64,000 nt of DNA from DASQPR01 sp963797675 (GTDB lineage Bacteria > Actinomycetota > Actinomycetes > Mycobacteriales > Micromonosporaceae), in assembly GCA_963797675.1 (NCBI GenBank), contig CAWCQQ010000002.1, forward strand, positions 2,604,001 through 2,668,000, in the 5' to 3' direction. Below, in pieces: positions 8,530-17,059 of the stretch (the stretch's first letter is position 1; the number at the start of each line of letters is the position of its first letter). Both the position numbers and the translations under genes were made by a program. The notes under the pieces are model-generated. The model searched no databases, had not been told where the DNA came from, and saw nothing but the letters and a program-made list of their open reading frames with translations.

Positions 8530-9571
8530 GTGACGTCACCGGTCGGTCTACACAGGGTGATCGAGCCACAGGGCGTATTGCCCCAGGCCGCCACGAGGTT
8601 GGACAATACGCCCGGAAATCGGTCACGACGAGGTCCGCATCTCGATCGAACGTCTCAATCTGGACGCGGCCAGCTTCCGGCAGCTCGCGACGAAGCACGC
8701 GGGGACGGCGCCGACGTCAAGGCCGAGGTCCGCTCGATCATCGAGACCCGCGGCAAGATGCAGAACCCGGTCACCGGCTCGGGCGGCATGCTGATCGGCA
8801 CCGTCGACGCGGTCGGCCCCGATTCGCCGCTCGGGCCTCGCGGTCGGCGACCGGGTCGCCACGCTGGTCTCGCTCACGCTGACGCCGCTGGCGATCACCG
8901 ACGGGCTGGCCCGCTGGGACGGGATGAGCGAGCAGGTGCCGGCCGCCGGTCACGCGATCCTGTTCGCTCGGTCGATCGCCGCCGTACTGCCCGATGATCT
9001 TGACCCGGAGCTGTCGCTGGCGGTCCTGGACGTGTGCGGCGCGCCCGCACTGACCGCGCGCGTCGTCGCACGGATACGCCGCGCCCACGGTGGCGGTGAT
9101 CGGCGGCGCCGGCAAGTCCGGCTCGCTGTCGCTCGCCGCCGCGCGCCGGGCCGGCGCGCCGAAGACCGTCGGCATCGTGCCGGTGCAGCACGAAGCCGAC
9201 CGGCTGCGCGAGCCGGCCTCGCCGACGTCGGTCGCGCTCGCCGACGCCCGGGACCCGGTCGCGCTCGCCGACGCGGTCACCGCCGCGCTCGGCGGTCCGG
9301 CCGACATCACGGTCGTCTGCGTGGACGTCCCGGGCTGCGAGCACGGCGCGATCCTCGCGACCGCGAACGGCGGCACGGTCATCTTCTTCTCGATGGCGAC
9401 ATCGTTCGCGGCGGCCGCGCTCGGCGCCGAAGGCCTCGCCGCCGACGTCACCATGCTGATCGGCAACGGGTACGTGCCGGGCCACGCCGACTACGCGATG
9501 GAACTGCTGCGGTCCGACCCAGCGTCCGCGCGCTGTTCGACGCGCGGCTCGCGGCCGAAGGCGCAAACTGA
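8530..9571 (+). CDS. kdd: L-erythro-3,5-diaminohexanoate dehydrogenase (frameshifted as given)
   Basis: Oxidatively deaminates 3,5-diaminohexanoate to 5-amino-3-oxohexanoate using NAD. Composite translation starts VTSPVGLHRVIEPQGVLPQA, runs through RGKMQNPVTGSGGMLIG and DRVATLVSLTLTPLAITDGL, reaches a Rossmann motif VAVIGGAGKSGSLSLAAARR, and ends FDARLAAEGAN. Length (about 346 codons) and motif order match the Fusobacterium-type enzyme. The frame changes near 8610, 8705, 8835, 9075 and 9525. I start at GTG 8530. The stop is five bases ahead of the next gene, and the gene heads the rightward lysine operon. The motifs are intact, so base-calling errors are as plausible as decay. Confidence 0.8.
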
Positions 9572-9575
9572 TCAT

Positions 9576-11126
9576 ATGAGGACCCCCTCCACCCTGTATC
9601 ACAACGGGCGTATCTACAGCGCCGCCGATCCCCACGGCCACGGCGTTACTGGTACGCGACGCAGCGATCGCCTGGCTCGGCAACGGCGCCGACGCCCCGG
9701 CCGCCGACGTGACCGTCGACCTGGACGGCGCCCTCGTGACGCCGGCGTTCGTCGATGCGCACATCCACGCGACCGATACCGGCATCGTGCTGCTCGGGCT
9801 CGATCTCGCCGGTACGCGATCGGCCGCCGACGTCCTCGATCGGGTCGCGTCGCATGCCGCCGATCTCCCGGCCGATGCGGTCGTCGTCGGGCACGGATGG
9901 GACGAGTCGAGCTGGTCCGAGCAGACGCCGCCGAGCGCGGCCGAACTCGATCGGGCCGGCGGCGGCCGATCGGTGTACCTGTCGCAGGTCAGCGTGCACT
10001 CGGCGGTCGTCTCGACGGCACTGCTCGAGCGCGCGCCGGCGTCCACGCCCGGCTGGGACGGCGGCGGCTGGCTGCGCCGGGACGCACATCACGTGGTCCG
10101 CGAAATCGCGATGGGTGCGATCTCCACGGCGCAGCGGCGCCTGGCCCAACGGGCGGCGCTGCAGCCGCGCCGCATCGCTCGGCATCGCCGCGGTGCACGA
10201 GTGCGGCGGCCCAGGCACGTCCAGCGAGGACGACTTCACGCAGCGTCCTGGCGCTCGGGACGCGAGCCCGGACATGCCCGACGTGTACGGCTTCTGGGGC
10301 GAGCTCGGCGGCGCCGCGAAGGCACGGGAGCTGGGTGCCGTCGGTGCCGGCGGCGACCTGTACGCCGACGGGGCGCTCGGCTCGCAGACCGCGCATCTCC
10401 GCAGCCCGTACCTCGATCGCGACGATGCTGGCTGCGGGCACGGCTACGTGACCGCGGCGCAGGTCGGAGCGCACCTGATCGACTGCGCGGCGCACGGCAT
10501 GCAGGGCGGATTCCACGCGATCGGCGACGCCGCGATCGCCACCGTGATGGACGGGTTCGCGATCGCGGCCGAGAAGCTGGGCGTGGAACGCGTACGCGCG
10601 GCTCGGCACCGCATCGAGCACGCCGAGATTGCTGGACAAGGCGCTGATCGCCGCGTTCGTCGAGTACGGCATCGTGGCCAGCGTCCAGCCCGCGTTCGAC
10701 CGGCTGTGGGGCGGCGAGCACGCCATGTACGCCCAGCGGCTCGGCGTCGACCGATCGCTGGCGAGCAACCCGATCGGATCGCTCGCCGGGGTCGGCGTCA
10801 CGCTCGCGTTCGGCTCGGACTCGCCGGTCACGCCGCTGGATCCGTGGGGCACGATCCGGGCCGCGATGAACCACCACAACCCGGTGCAGCGCATCGGCGT
10901 GAAGGCCGGATTCGCGGCGCACACCCGCGGCGGCTGGCGGGCGGTCCGGCACGACGATCGCGGCGTACTCGTGCCCGGTGCGCCGGCCACGTTCGCAGTG
11001 TGGTCGGTGCCGGCCCAGTCCGAAGTGGTGGATCCGGCCGGGCGTACCCGATTGCCTTCATTGGAACTGACCGCACCCACCTGCGTGCGCACCGTTGCGC
11101 ACGGCAGTGACCTCTTTATCGCTTAG
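9576..11126 (+). CDS. YtcJ-like amidohydrolase, family 3 (frameshifted as given)
   Basis: Composite protein of about 515 residues: MRTPSTLYHNGRIYSAADP, TPAFVDAHIHATDTG (first metal HxH), GHGWDESSW, AAVHECGGPG, GFHAIGDAAI and RHRIEHAEI (metal His), FGSDSPVTPLDPW (metal Asp), ending LFIA. This is the TIM-barrel amidohydrolase-3 family, which hydrolyses amide or imide bonds. Frame changes fall near 9645, 10150, 10245 and 10630. It sits between kdd and kamD with overlapping control signals: its TAG lies in the kamD ribosome site. It is therefore part of the operon, although no amidohydrolase step exists in the classical lysine-fermentation pathway. It could feed the pathway from an N-acyl-lysine or lactam; that is inference. 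Confidence 0.78.
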
Positions 11127-11137
11127 GAGTATTGGAC

Positions 11138-12715
11138 ATGGCAAGCCGTCGGCAGACCAGGCTGGATCTCGATCCGGCGCTGGTTCGTAGGGCCCGCGCA
11201 CTGGCGCGCAAGGCCGGTAAGCCGGTTGTGGACATCGCCCGGTCGCACACCACCGTGTCGGTCGAGCGTGCGGTGCTGCGACTGGCCGGCGTGACCGGCG
11301 CCGATACCGACGGCATCCCGTGGGTCAACCGGCTCGTCGACCAGGTACGCGGCGACATCGGTCTGGGCGGCGGTATCGCGCTGCCGGTGTTCCACGCGAT
11401 GGCGCGGGAGGGCATCGACGACCTGACCGTGCTGGCGCAGAAGGCCGCGGCCGGGTCGATCCGGTTCGACCTGCCGGACGGCAAGGCGCGCGGTCGCCGC
11501 ACGAAAGGCGGCACGCAAGCGGGTCGGGGCCGGCATCAAGCAGATCGACAAGCGTCGCATCGAGCGTGAGCGCCTGGTGCTGCGGCACGGCGATCCCAAG
11601 CAGCGGCCGTGGATCTACCTGATCGTCGCGACCGGCGACATCTACGAGGACATCCCGCAGGCGCAGGCGGCGGCGCGCGCGGGTGCGGACGTGATCGCGG
11701 TGATCCGATCGACCGGGCAGTCGCTGCTCGACTACGTGCCCGAAGGCGCGACCCGGGAGGGCTTCGCCGGGACGTACGCGACGCAGGAGAACTTCCGCCT
11801 GATGCGCGCAGCGCTGGACGAGTCCTCGAAGGAACTCCGCCGGTACGTGCGCCTGACGAACTACGCGTCCGGACTGTGCATGCCGGAGATCGCGACGCTG
11901 GCCGGGCTGGAACGGCTCGACATGATGCTCAACGACTCCATGTACGGCATCCTGTTCCGTGATATCAACCCGATCCGTACGTTTGTCGACCAGCGGTTCT
12001 CCCGCCAGATCCATGCGCGCGCCGGCATCATCATCAACACCGGTGAGGACAACTACCTGACCACCGCGGACGCCGTCGAAGCCGCGCATACCGTGACGGT
12101 TTCGCAGCTGCTCAACGAATATTTCGCGCACGAGGCCGGGTTGGAGACTGGCAGCTCGGCATCGGGCACGCGTTCGAGATCAACCCGGACCTGCACGAGT
12201 CGTTCCGGCTGGAACTCGCGCATGCGCTGCTGGCCCGCGAACTGTTCCCGGATGCGCCGCTGAAATGGATGCCGCCGACCAAGCACATGACCGGCGATGT
12301 GTTCCGCGGCAACCTCCTCGATGGGTTCTTCAACCTCGTCGGCACGCTTACCGGCCAGGGCATCCTGCTGGTCGGCATGATGACCGAGGCGGTCGTCACG
12401 CCGTGGCTGTCCGATCGCGACATCGCGCTGCAGAACGTCCGGTACGTGCTGAACGCATGCGGCGGGCTGCACGAGGACTTCGTACCGGCGCCGGGCGGGT
12501 TCATCCAGTCCCGCGCGAACGTGGTCCTGAACGAGGCGATCGAACTGCTCGAACGCATCGTCGACGACAAGCTGCTGAACGCGATTGCGGATGGCACGTT
12601 CGGCATCATGAAACGGCCCGCGGACCGGGGCAAGGGCCTCGACGGCGTCGCCAAGCAGGAAGACGGCTACTACAACCCCGCGACCGAGATTCTTGAAGAG
12701 GACCAGGCAGCATGA
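11138..12715 (+). CDS. kamD: D-lysine 5,6-aminomutase alpha subunit (frameshifted as given)
   Basis: Large PLP/adenosylcobalamin subunit that, with KamE, moves the terminal amino group of D-lysine or beta-lysine to the next carbon. ATG 11138 follows TAGGAG by eight bases. The composite product of about 525 residues contains RPWIYLIVATGDIYEDIPQA, VIAVIRSTGQSLLDYVPEGA, YATQENFRLMRAALD, TNYASGLCMPEIA and MNDSMYGILFRDINP-type segments (here MLNDSMYGILF). After a second shift it continues GHAFEINPDLHESFRLELAH and KWMPPTKHMTGDVFRG. Frame changes are near 11510 and 12150 only. It ends 61 bases before kamE, with a hairpin in the gap. Confidence 0.87.
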
Positions 12716-12745
12716 GCGAGCGCCAGCGAGCGACCCGGGTAGCAG

Positions 12746-12779
12746 CATTGTTGGGTCCTGCGAAGCGGAGCCAACAATG
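12746..12779 (+). promoter_or_regulatory. hairpin enclosing the kamE start codon
   Basis: Perfect 9-bp inverted repeat CATTGTTGG (12746-12754) and CCAACAATG (12771-12779). The right arm contains the kamE ATG, and the 16-base loop carries the GCGGAG ribosome-site candidate. Just upstream is GAGCGAGCGCCAGCGAGCG, a type of short repeat I associate with dispersed actinobacterial elements. The mRNA hairpin could sequester the start and tune KamE:KamD stoichiometry, or the whole may be an inserted palindromic repeat. Confidence 0.5.
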
Positions 12780-13514
12780 ACGATTGTTCGGCCTTATGGG
12801 GACACCACCGGCGACGGCATGGTGCAGTTGAGTTTCACGCTTCCGGTCGAGACCGACAAGCGGGCCGAAGGCGCCGCGCTGCAGCTCGCCGCGAAGATGG
12901 GCATGGACCCGGCGATGGTCGTGCACGCGAAGCCGATGGGCGACGGGTTCACGTTCTTCGTCGTCTACGGCACGGTCCACCACCTCGTCGACACCGACCA
13001 GGTCGTGGTCGCCGAGCGCGACTTCCCGCTGCTCGCGGCGAAGGAGATCAACACGCTGGTCAAGCAGAAGATGCGGCGCAAGCTCGTGGTCGTCGGCGCG
13101 TGTATCGGCACGGATGCGCACACGGTCGGGATCGACGCGATCCTCAACGTCAAGGGCATTGCCGGCGAGAAGGGCCTGGAGTACTACCGGGAACTGCGGG
13201 TGGTGAACATGGGTGCGCAGGTCGGCGTACCGGAGTTGGTCGAAGCCGCGCGCGCGGAGAAGGCCGATGCCGTGCTGGTCAGCCAGGTTGTCACGCAGCG
13301 CGATGCGCACCTGCACAACACCCGGGAGATGTCGGCCGCGTTCCGTGAGGCGATGCCGGCGGACAAGCGGCCGCTGCTTGTCGTCGGCGGGCCGCGCTTC
13401 GACGAGATGATGACCTCCGAACTCGGCGTCGACCGGATCTTCGGTCGCGGTACGACGCCGCGCGAAGTTGCTTCGTACCTGGTGGACGCGCTCATTTCGA
13501 AGAAGGCTGCGTAG
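12777..13514 (+). CDS. kamE: D-lysine 5,6-aminomutase beta subunit (B12-binding)
   Basis: 245 residues, intact. Carries the base-off cobalamin signature DxHxxG as TDAHTVG (His about 115). Eleven residues later comes ILNVKG, whose Lys (about 126) matches the spacing of the H133/K144 pair known in the clostridial enzyme, where that Lys holds PLP in the resting state. The start is ATG 12777 (MTIVRPYG); an in-frame Met 84 bases upstream would overlap kamD. It is followed two bases later by kal, so the pair is co-translated. An intact KamE beside a frame-broken KamD argues that the KamD breaks may be sequencing error. Confidence 0.92.
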   Translation: MTIVRPYGDTTGDGMVQLSFTLPVETDKRAEGAALQLAAKMGMDPAMVVHAKPMGDGFTFFVVYGTVHHLVDTDQVVVAERDFPLLAAKEINTLVKQKMRRKLVVVGACIGTDAHTVGIDAILNVKGIAGEKGLEYYRELRVVNMGAQVGVPELVEAARAEKADAVLVSQVVTQRDAHLHNTREMSAAFREAMPADKRPLLVVGGPRFDEMMTSELGVDRIFGRGTTPREVASYLVDALISKKAA

Positions 13515-13516
13515 AC

Positions 13517-13897
13517 ATGTCGGTTGGACTCGTGGTCACCCATCGCCGTTACGTGCCGTATTCGCACGCGCACTATGCCGGCAACCTGGTCGACGGCGCG
13601 TACGCGCTCGGGCTGTTCGGCGACGTCGCGACCGAGGCGAGCATCCGCATCGATGGCGACGAGGGACTGTTCGCGTCCTATTCGGACGTTCAGTTCAGGG
13701 CGCCGATGCGGGCCGGCGACGTCCTGGAGATCACCGCGACGGTGGCTCGGATGGGCACCCGCAGTCGGGTGATGGACTTCGCGTGCGTGGTGATCTGTCG
13801 CGGTAACCCGTCAGTGGGGGAATCGGCCGCAGAGGTGTTGGACCCGCCGATCGTCGCGGTGACGGCGACCGGAACGATCGTCGTTCCGGCGAAGTGA
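13517..13897 (+). CDS. kal: 3-aminobutyryl-CoA ammonia-lyase (hotdog fold)
   Basis: 126 residues, intact. Eliminates ammonia from L-3-aminobutyryl-CoA to give crotonyl-CoA, the last dedicated step of lysine fermentation. The HAHYAGNLVDGAYALGLFGD stretch, DEGLFASYSDVQF and the C-terminal VAVTATGTIVVP are characteristic of Kal rather than of general thioesterase hotdog proteins. The gene starts two bases after the kamE stop. Crotonyl-CoA would enter butyrate or beta-oxidation chemistry. The preceding enzyme, the DUF849 cleavage enzyme Kce that makes 3-aminobutyryl-CoA, is not in this window. Confidence 0.9.
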   Translation: MSVGLVVTHRRYVPYSHAHYAGNLVDGAYALGLFGDVATEASIRIDGDEGLFASYSDVQFRAPMRAGDVLEITATVARMGTRSRVMDFACVVICRGNPSVGESAAEVLDPPIVAVTATGTIVVPAK

Positions 13898-13953
13898 ACC
13901 GGTCTCGACGCGGACATCGGGGCATCGGCCTCTGCGCTTCGCCATGCGCCGAA

Positions 13954-14192
13954 GCGCCTGGTCGGGTGTTGTTTGCTGGCGCCTACCGGTCTGCACCGTT
14001 TGTGAGTGCAGAGTGGTAGGGGCGTGCACGAGGGCCCCGGCTGCGACGCCGAAAGCAACCGTGGTCGGCGTGCGCGGCGCTGCGTGTGACGCGGCGCCAG
14101 GTCAGGTGTTGTTTGTTGGTGCCTACCACTCTGCACTGTCTGTGAGTGCAGAGTGGTAGGGACGTGCACGAGTACCCCGGCCGCGGCGCCGA
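13954..14192. repeat. two direct copies of a 99-bp hairpin element
   Basis: Copies at 13954-14052 and 14094-14192, exactly 140 bases apart, share GGTGTTGTTTG near the left end and GCCGA at the right end. Each carries a hairpin: 14123-14159 has perfect arms (CTACCACTCTGCAC with GTGCAGAGTGGTAG), while 13983-14019 has diverged left-arm bases. They fill most of the 344-base gap between kal and the mutL-like gene, where I see no ORF with codon character. They may be dispersed palindromic elements or structured leader RNA. Confidence 0.75.
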
Positions 14193-14241
14193 GGGCGGCG
14201 GTGGCGCTCGCCACCGTCCGGACTCCGAGCGGTGAGCAGCC

Positions 14242-15615
14242 GTGGTAGGTGTGCCGACCGCGGATCGGACCCGAATCCGGTGCGCCGTATGTGCCGATGT
14301 GGGCAGTACGTTTACGAAGGTCGCGGTCGTTGACCTGACCGACGGCAGGCTGCTCGCCACGGCGTCACGACCGACGACGGTCGCCACGGACGTCCTAGAA
14401 GGACTTGACGCCGCGATCGGCGATGTCGCCGTACAGCTGCCAGGTGTTGATCTGTCTCGGGTTTATCTCTGTTCTAGCGCCGGTGGGGGCCTGCGCCTGG
14501 CGGTCGTCGGCTACGAGTCGCTGGTCACCGCGGAGGCCGGGCACCGCGTCGGATTGAGCGCCGGCGCGAAGGTGGTGCACGTCGCGACCGGCAAGCTCAC
14601 TACGGCCAGCCTGGCGGCGCTGAAGGCGTCCCGGCCCGACGTGATCCTGCTGGTCGGCGGTACCGATGGCGGCGACGCAGAGGTGCTGCGGCACAACGCG
14701 CACCGATTGGCGACCGCCCGGACACGTATCCCGGTCGTGGTCGCGGGCAACGCCGATGCACGTGAGGACGTGTGCGCGTCGCTAGCGGCTCGCGGCGTTC
14801 CGCACGTCGCCACCGAGAACGTCCTGCCGCGCATCGGCGTCCTGAACCCGGCTCCGGCGCGGGCCGCGATCCGCGACGTGTTCCTGCGCCACGTAATCGG
14901 CGGCAAGAAGCTGTCGAAAGGTCCGCGCTTCGTCGATCTCGTCCGGGGTGCGACACCCGATCTCGTCCTCACCGCCGTCGAGCTGCTTGCCGATCACGCC
15001 GGCTTCGACCTGCTCGTGGTCGACATCGGCGGCGCCACGACCGATGTCTACTCGGTACTCACGCCCGATCCGGAGCAGCGCAGCGGGCCGCGTGCCGAGG
15101 TGGCCGGCACGATGTGGCGTAGCCGGACCGTCGAGGGCGACCTGGGCATGCGGTGGAGTGCGACCGGCGTGATCGATGCGGCAAGCGCCGAAAAGCTGGG
15201 CGTACCACATGATCTGGCAATGTCTGCGACCGTGCGGACCGCGGACCCAGACTTCCTGCCAACATCCGTCGCCGAACGGGCCGCGGACCGTGACATTGCC
15301 GCGCTCGCCGCAGTGGTCGCGCTCCGCCGGCACGCGCGCGGTGAGCCGGGCGGGGCAGCCCGAAAAGATCTCAGAGAGGTACGCCTAGCCATCGGCTCCG
15401 GTGGCGTCCTTCGCCATGCGGACCCGGCTGAAGCGGCGAAAGTGCTGGCTGCGCCGTTAGGTGACCTCGCCGGGGGATGGCCGTTGCCGCGACACGCCGA
15501 GGCGGTCGTTGATTCGCAGTATGTGCTCGCCGCGGCAGGCCTATTGGCATCCGATTTTCCCGAAATAGCTATTCAATTGTTACGGAATCAGCTACTGAAC
15601 GTGTTCAATAGATAA
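14242..15615 (+). CDS. MutL-family ASKHA ATPase, probable aminomutase reactivase
   Basis: 457 residues of the glutamate-mutase-associated MutL family (not DNA-repair MutL). Actin-like ATPase motifs are visible: ADVGSTFTKVAVVD (phosphate 1), VVDIGGATTDVYS (phosphate 2), ILLVGGTDGGD and the late LAIGSGGVLRH. Members are encoded with B12 aminomutases and are thought to release damaged cobalamin. Here it follows kamDE-kal on the same strand, so a role in maintaining lysine 5,6-aminomutase is likely, in place of the KamB/KamC found in clostridia. Start: GTG 14242, or GTG 14251. It is separated from kal by the 99-bp repeats, so it may have its own promoter. Confidence 0.85.
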   Translation: MVGVPTADRTRIRCAVCADVGSTFTKVAVVDLTDGRLLATASRPTTVATDVLEGLDAAIGDVAVQLPGVDLSRVYLCSSAGGGLRLAVVGYESLVTAEAGHRVGLSAGAKVVHVATGKLTTASLAALKASRPDVILLVGGTDGGDAEVLRHNAHRLATARTRIPVVVAGNADAREDVCASLAARGVPHVATENVLPRIGVLNPAPARAAIRDVFLRHVIGGKKLSKGPRFVDLVRGATPDLVLTAVELLADHAGFDLLVVDIGGATTDVYSVLTPDPEQRSGPRAEVAGTMWRSRTVEGDLGMRWSATGVIDAASAEKLGVPHDLAMSATVRTADPDFLPTSVAERAADRDIAALAAVVALRRHARGEPGGAARKDLREVRLAIGSGGVLRHADPAEAAKVLAAPLGDLAGGWPLPRHAEAVVDSQYVLAAAGLLASDFPEIAIQLLRNQLLNVFNR

Positions 15616-16093
15616 CCTTCCGGTCACTGTCGCAACACGCCGGGCCGACACGCCGGAGAAGGCACGATGGATATCGGCGTAACCGTTGACAGACAACGGG
15701 TGTGGGCGCGTACCGTTCGTAGGTCCAGCTTCGACAAGAGTCTGTCGTTCGCTTCATCTCATCGCTAGCTGTTTCATCGACGATCATCCTGACGCCGACG
15801 AGACAGTGCCAGCGGGCAGGGGTCGGCGAGACGAGCGGTGCGATCGGACTCAGGCGGTGGTTGGCGCACGACACGCGGGGCCAGTAGACAACGGCCGGAC
15901 GCGGACAGCCAGTCCGCGACGAGTCGGTCCGAGGGTCACCGGGCGTACGTGCTCCACACCGCGTCGAAGAGGGCCTGGGAGTTCGGGGCGCGGCCGGTGG
16001 CCGTGCCCCGATTCCATCTCGCCTCCTTGCCGCACTGATACGCTTTCGGCCGGTCGACGGCCGTATGACGTGCGAAAAGGGAAGGTTCACGCG
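15616..16093. other. 478-base gap without a supported gene
   Basis: No reading frame here looks coding on either strand. A TTGACA (15686-15691) with TACCGT 19 bases on (15711-15716) is a weak promoter candidate. The 3' end, just before folP2, has a short GGCCGGTCGACGGCC palindrome (about 16049-16063). Nothing resembles a tRNA or known riboswitch. Confidence 0.4.
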
Positions 16094-16996
16094 ATGGACA
16101 CCGGCAGCTATCTCCCCACCATCATCGAGCCGGAACGCACGATTGGCGCACGATCGTTCGACTTCTCGCGCCAGGTCGCCGTGATGGCGATCGTGAATCG
16201 GACTCCCGATTCCTTCCATGACCAGGGCCGCACGTACGCGCTGGATCGCGCGGTCGAGGCCGTCACCACCGCCGCCGCTGACGGCGCCGACTGGGTCGAC
16301 ATCGGTGGTGTCCCGTTCGGACTGCACGCCGGCGAGGTCACGGAATCTGAAGAGATTGACCGGGTCGTGCCGGTGGTCGAGGCCGCCCGTGCCGCGTCCG
16401 ACGTGGTGATCTCCGTCGACACGTACCGAGCGGGGGTGGCCCGCCAGGCGATCGCGGCCGGCGCGGACGTCATCAACGACACCTCCGGCCTGCACGACCC
16501 CGAACTCGCCGACCTCGTCGCCTCGACCGGCGTCACGCTGGTCATCACGCACAGCCTGGCCCGGCCGCCGCGTACGCCGGTCGTGCGGCCCGCCTACAAC
16601 GACGTCGTCGCAGATGTGGCCGCGTTTCTGTCGGACCGGGTCAGCCTCGCGCTGTCCCGTGGCGTACGGCCGGGGCAGATCATCATCGACCCGGGCCACG
16701 ATCTGAACAAGAACACCTATCACTCGCTCGAGTTGACGCGCCGCCTGCCGGAGATCACCCGCCTCGGATATCCGACGCTCGTGGCACTGTCCAACAAGGA
16801 CTTCATCGGCGAGACGCTCGATGCGCCGCAGCGGGAACGGCTGGAAGGAACGATCGCCGCGAATGTGATCAGCATCCTCGGCGGCGCTCGGCTGATACGC
16901 GTACACGACGTGCGAGCAGCCGTCGCCACGGTACGGATGACCGAGGCCATCATGGGCTGGCGTGCTCCGGCGGTGGCGCGCCACAATCTCGCGTGA
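16094..16996 (+). CDS. folP2: dihydropteroate synthase homologue of the FolP2 type
   Basis: 300 residues with the DHPS TIM barrel: VMAIVNRTPDSFHDQGRTY, VDIGGVPFG, ISVDTYRAGVA, INDTSGLHDP, IIDPGHDLNKNTYHSL, ALSNKDFIGETL and IRVHDVRA. The NRTPDSF and LSNKDFIGETL loops match mycobacterial FolP2, reported not to replace FolP1 in folate synthesis, rather than classical NVTPDSF/SRKSFIG enzymes. True DHPS activity is therefore uncertain. ATG 16094 follows GGGAAGG. In mycobacteria FolP2 sits by glucosyl-3-phosphoglycerate synthase, but here it is alone and ends in a strong terminator. Confidence 0.85.
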   Translation: MDTGSYLPTIIEPERTIGARSFDFSRQVAVMAIVNRTPDSFHDQGRTYALDRAVEAVTTAAADGADWVDIGGVPFGLHAGEVTESEEIDRVVPVVEAARAASDVVISVDTYRAGVARQAIAAGADVINDTSGLHDPELADLVASTGVTLVITHSLARPPRTPVVRPAYNDVVADVAAFLSDRVSLALSRGVRPGQIIIDPGHDLNKNTYHSLELTRRLPEITRLGYPTLVALSNKDFIGETLDAPQRERLEGTIAANVISILGGARLIRVHDVRAAVATVRMTEAIMGWRAPAVARHNLA

Positions 16997-16998
16997 AC

Positions 16999-17054
16999 AA
17001 CCGGAGCTGTCGGGTCAACGGCGCCTTGCACCCGTTGACCCGACAGCTCCGGTT
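16999..17054. terminator. strong bidirectional terminator
   Basis: Perfect 23-bp arms (16999-17021 and 17032-17054) with a 10-base loop, between the convergent stops of folP2 (16996) and the SH3/FN3 gene (17060). Left arm begins AACCGGAGCTG; right arm ends CAGCTCCGGTT. Confidence 0.85.
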
Positions 17055-17059
17055 CCCTG

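Noticed and set aside
11132..11137. TTG 11132 as kamD start
   Set aside because: ATG 11138 has the better distance from TAGGAG.
13898..14241. B12 riboswitch in the kam operon
   Set aside because: No B12-box-like conserved core; the structure here is two copies of a simple hairpin.
15605..16984. Long leftward frame over folP2
   Set aside because: Antisense shadow; the DHPS motifs are all on the plus strand.
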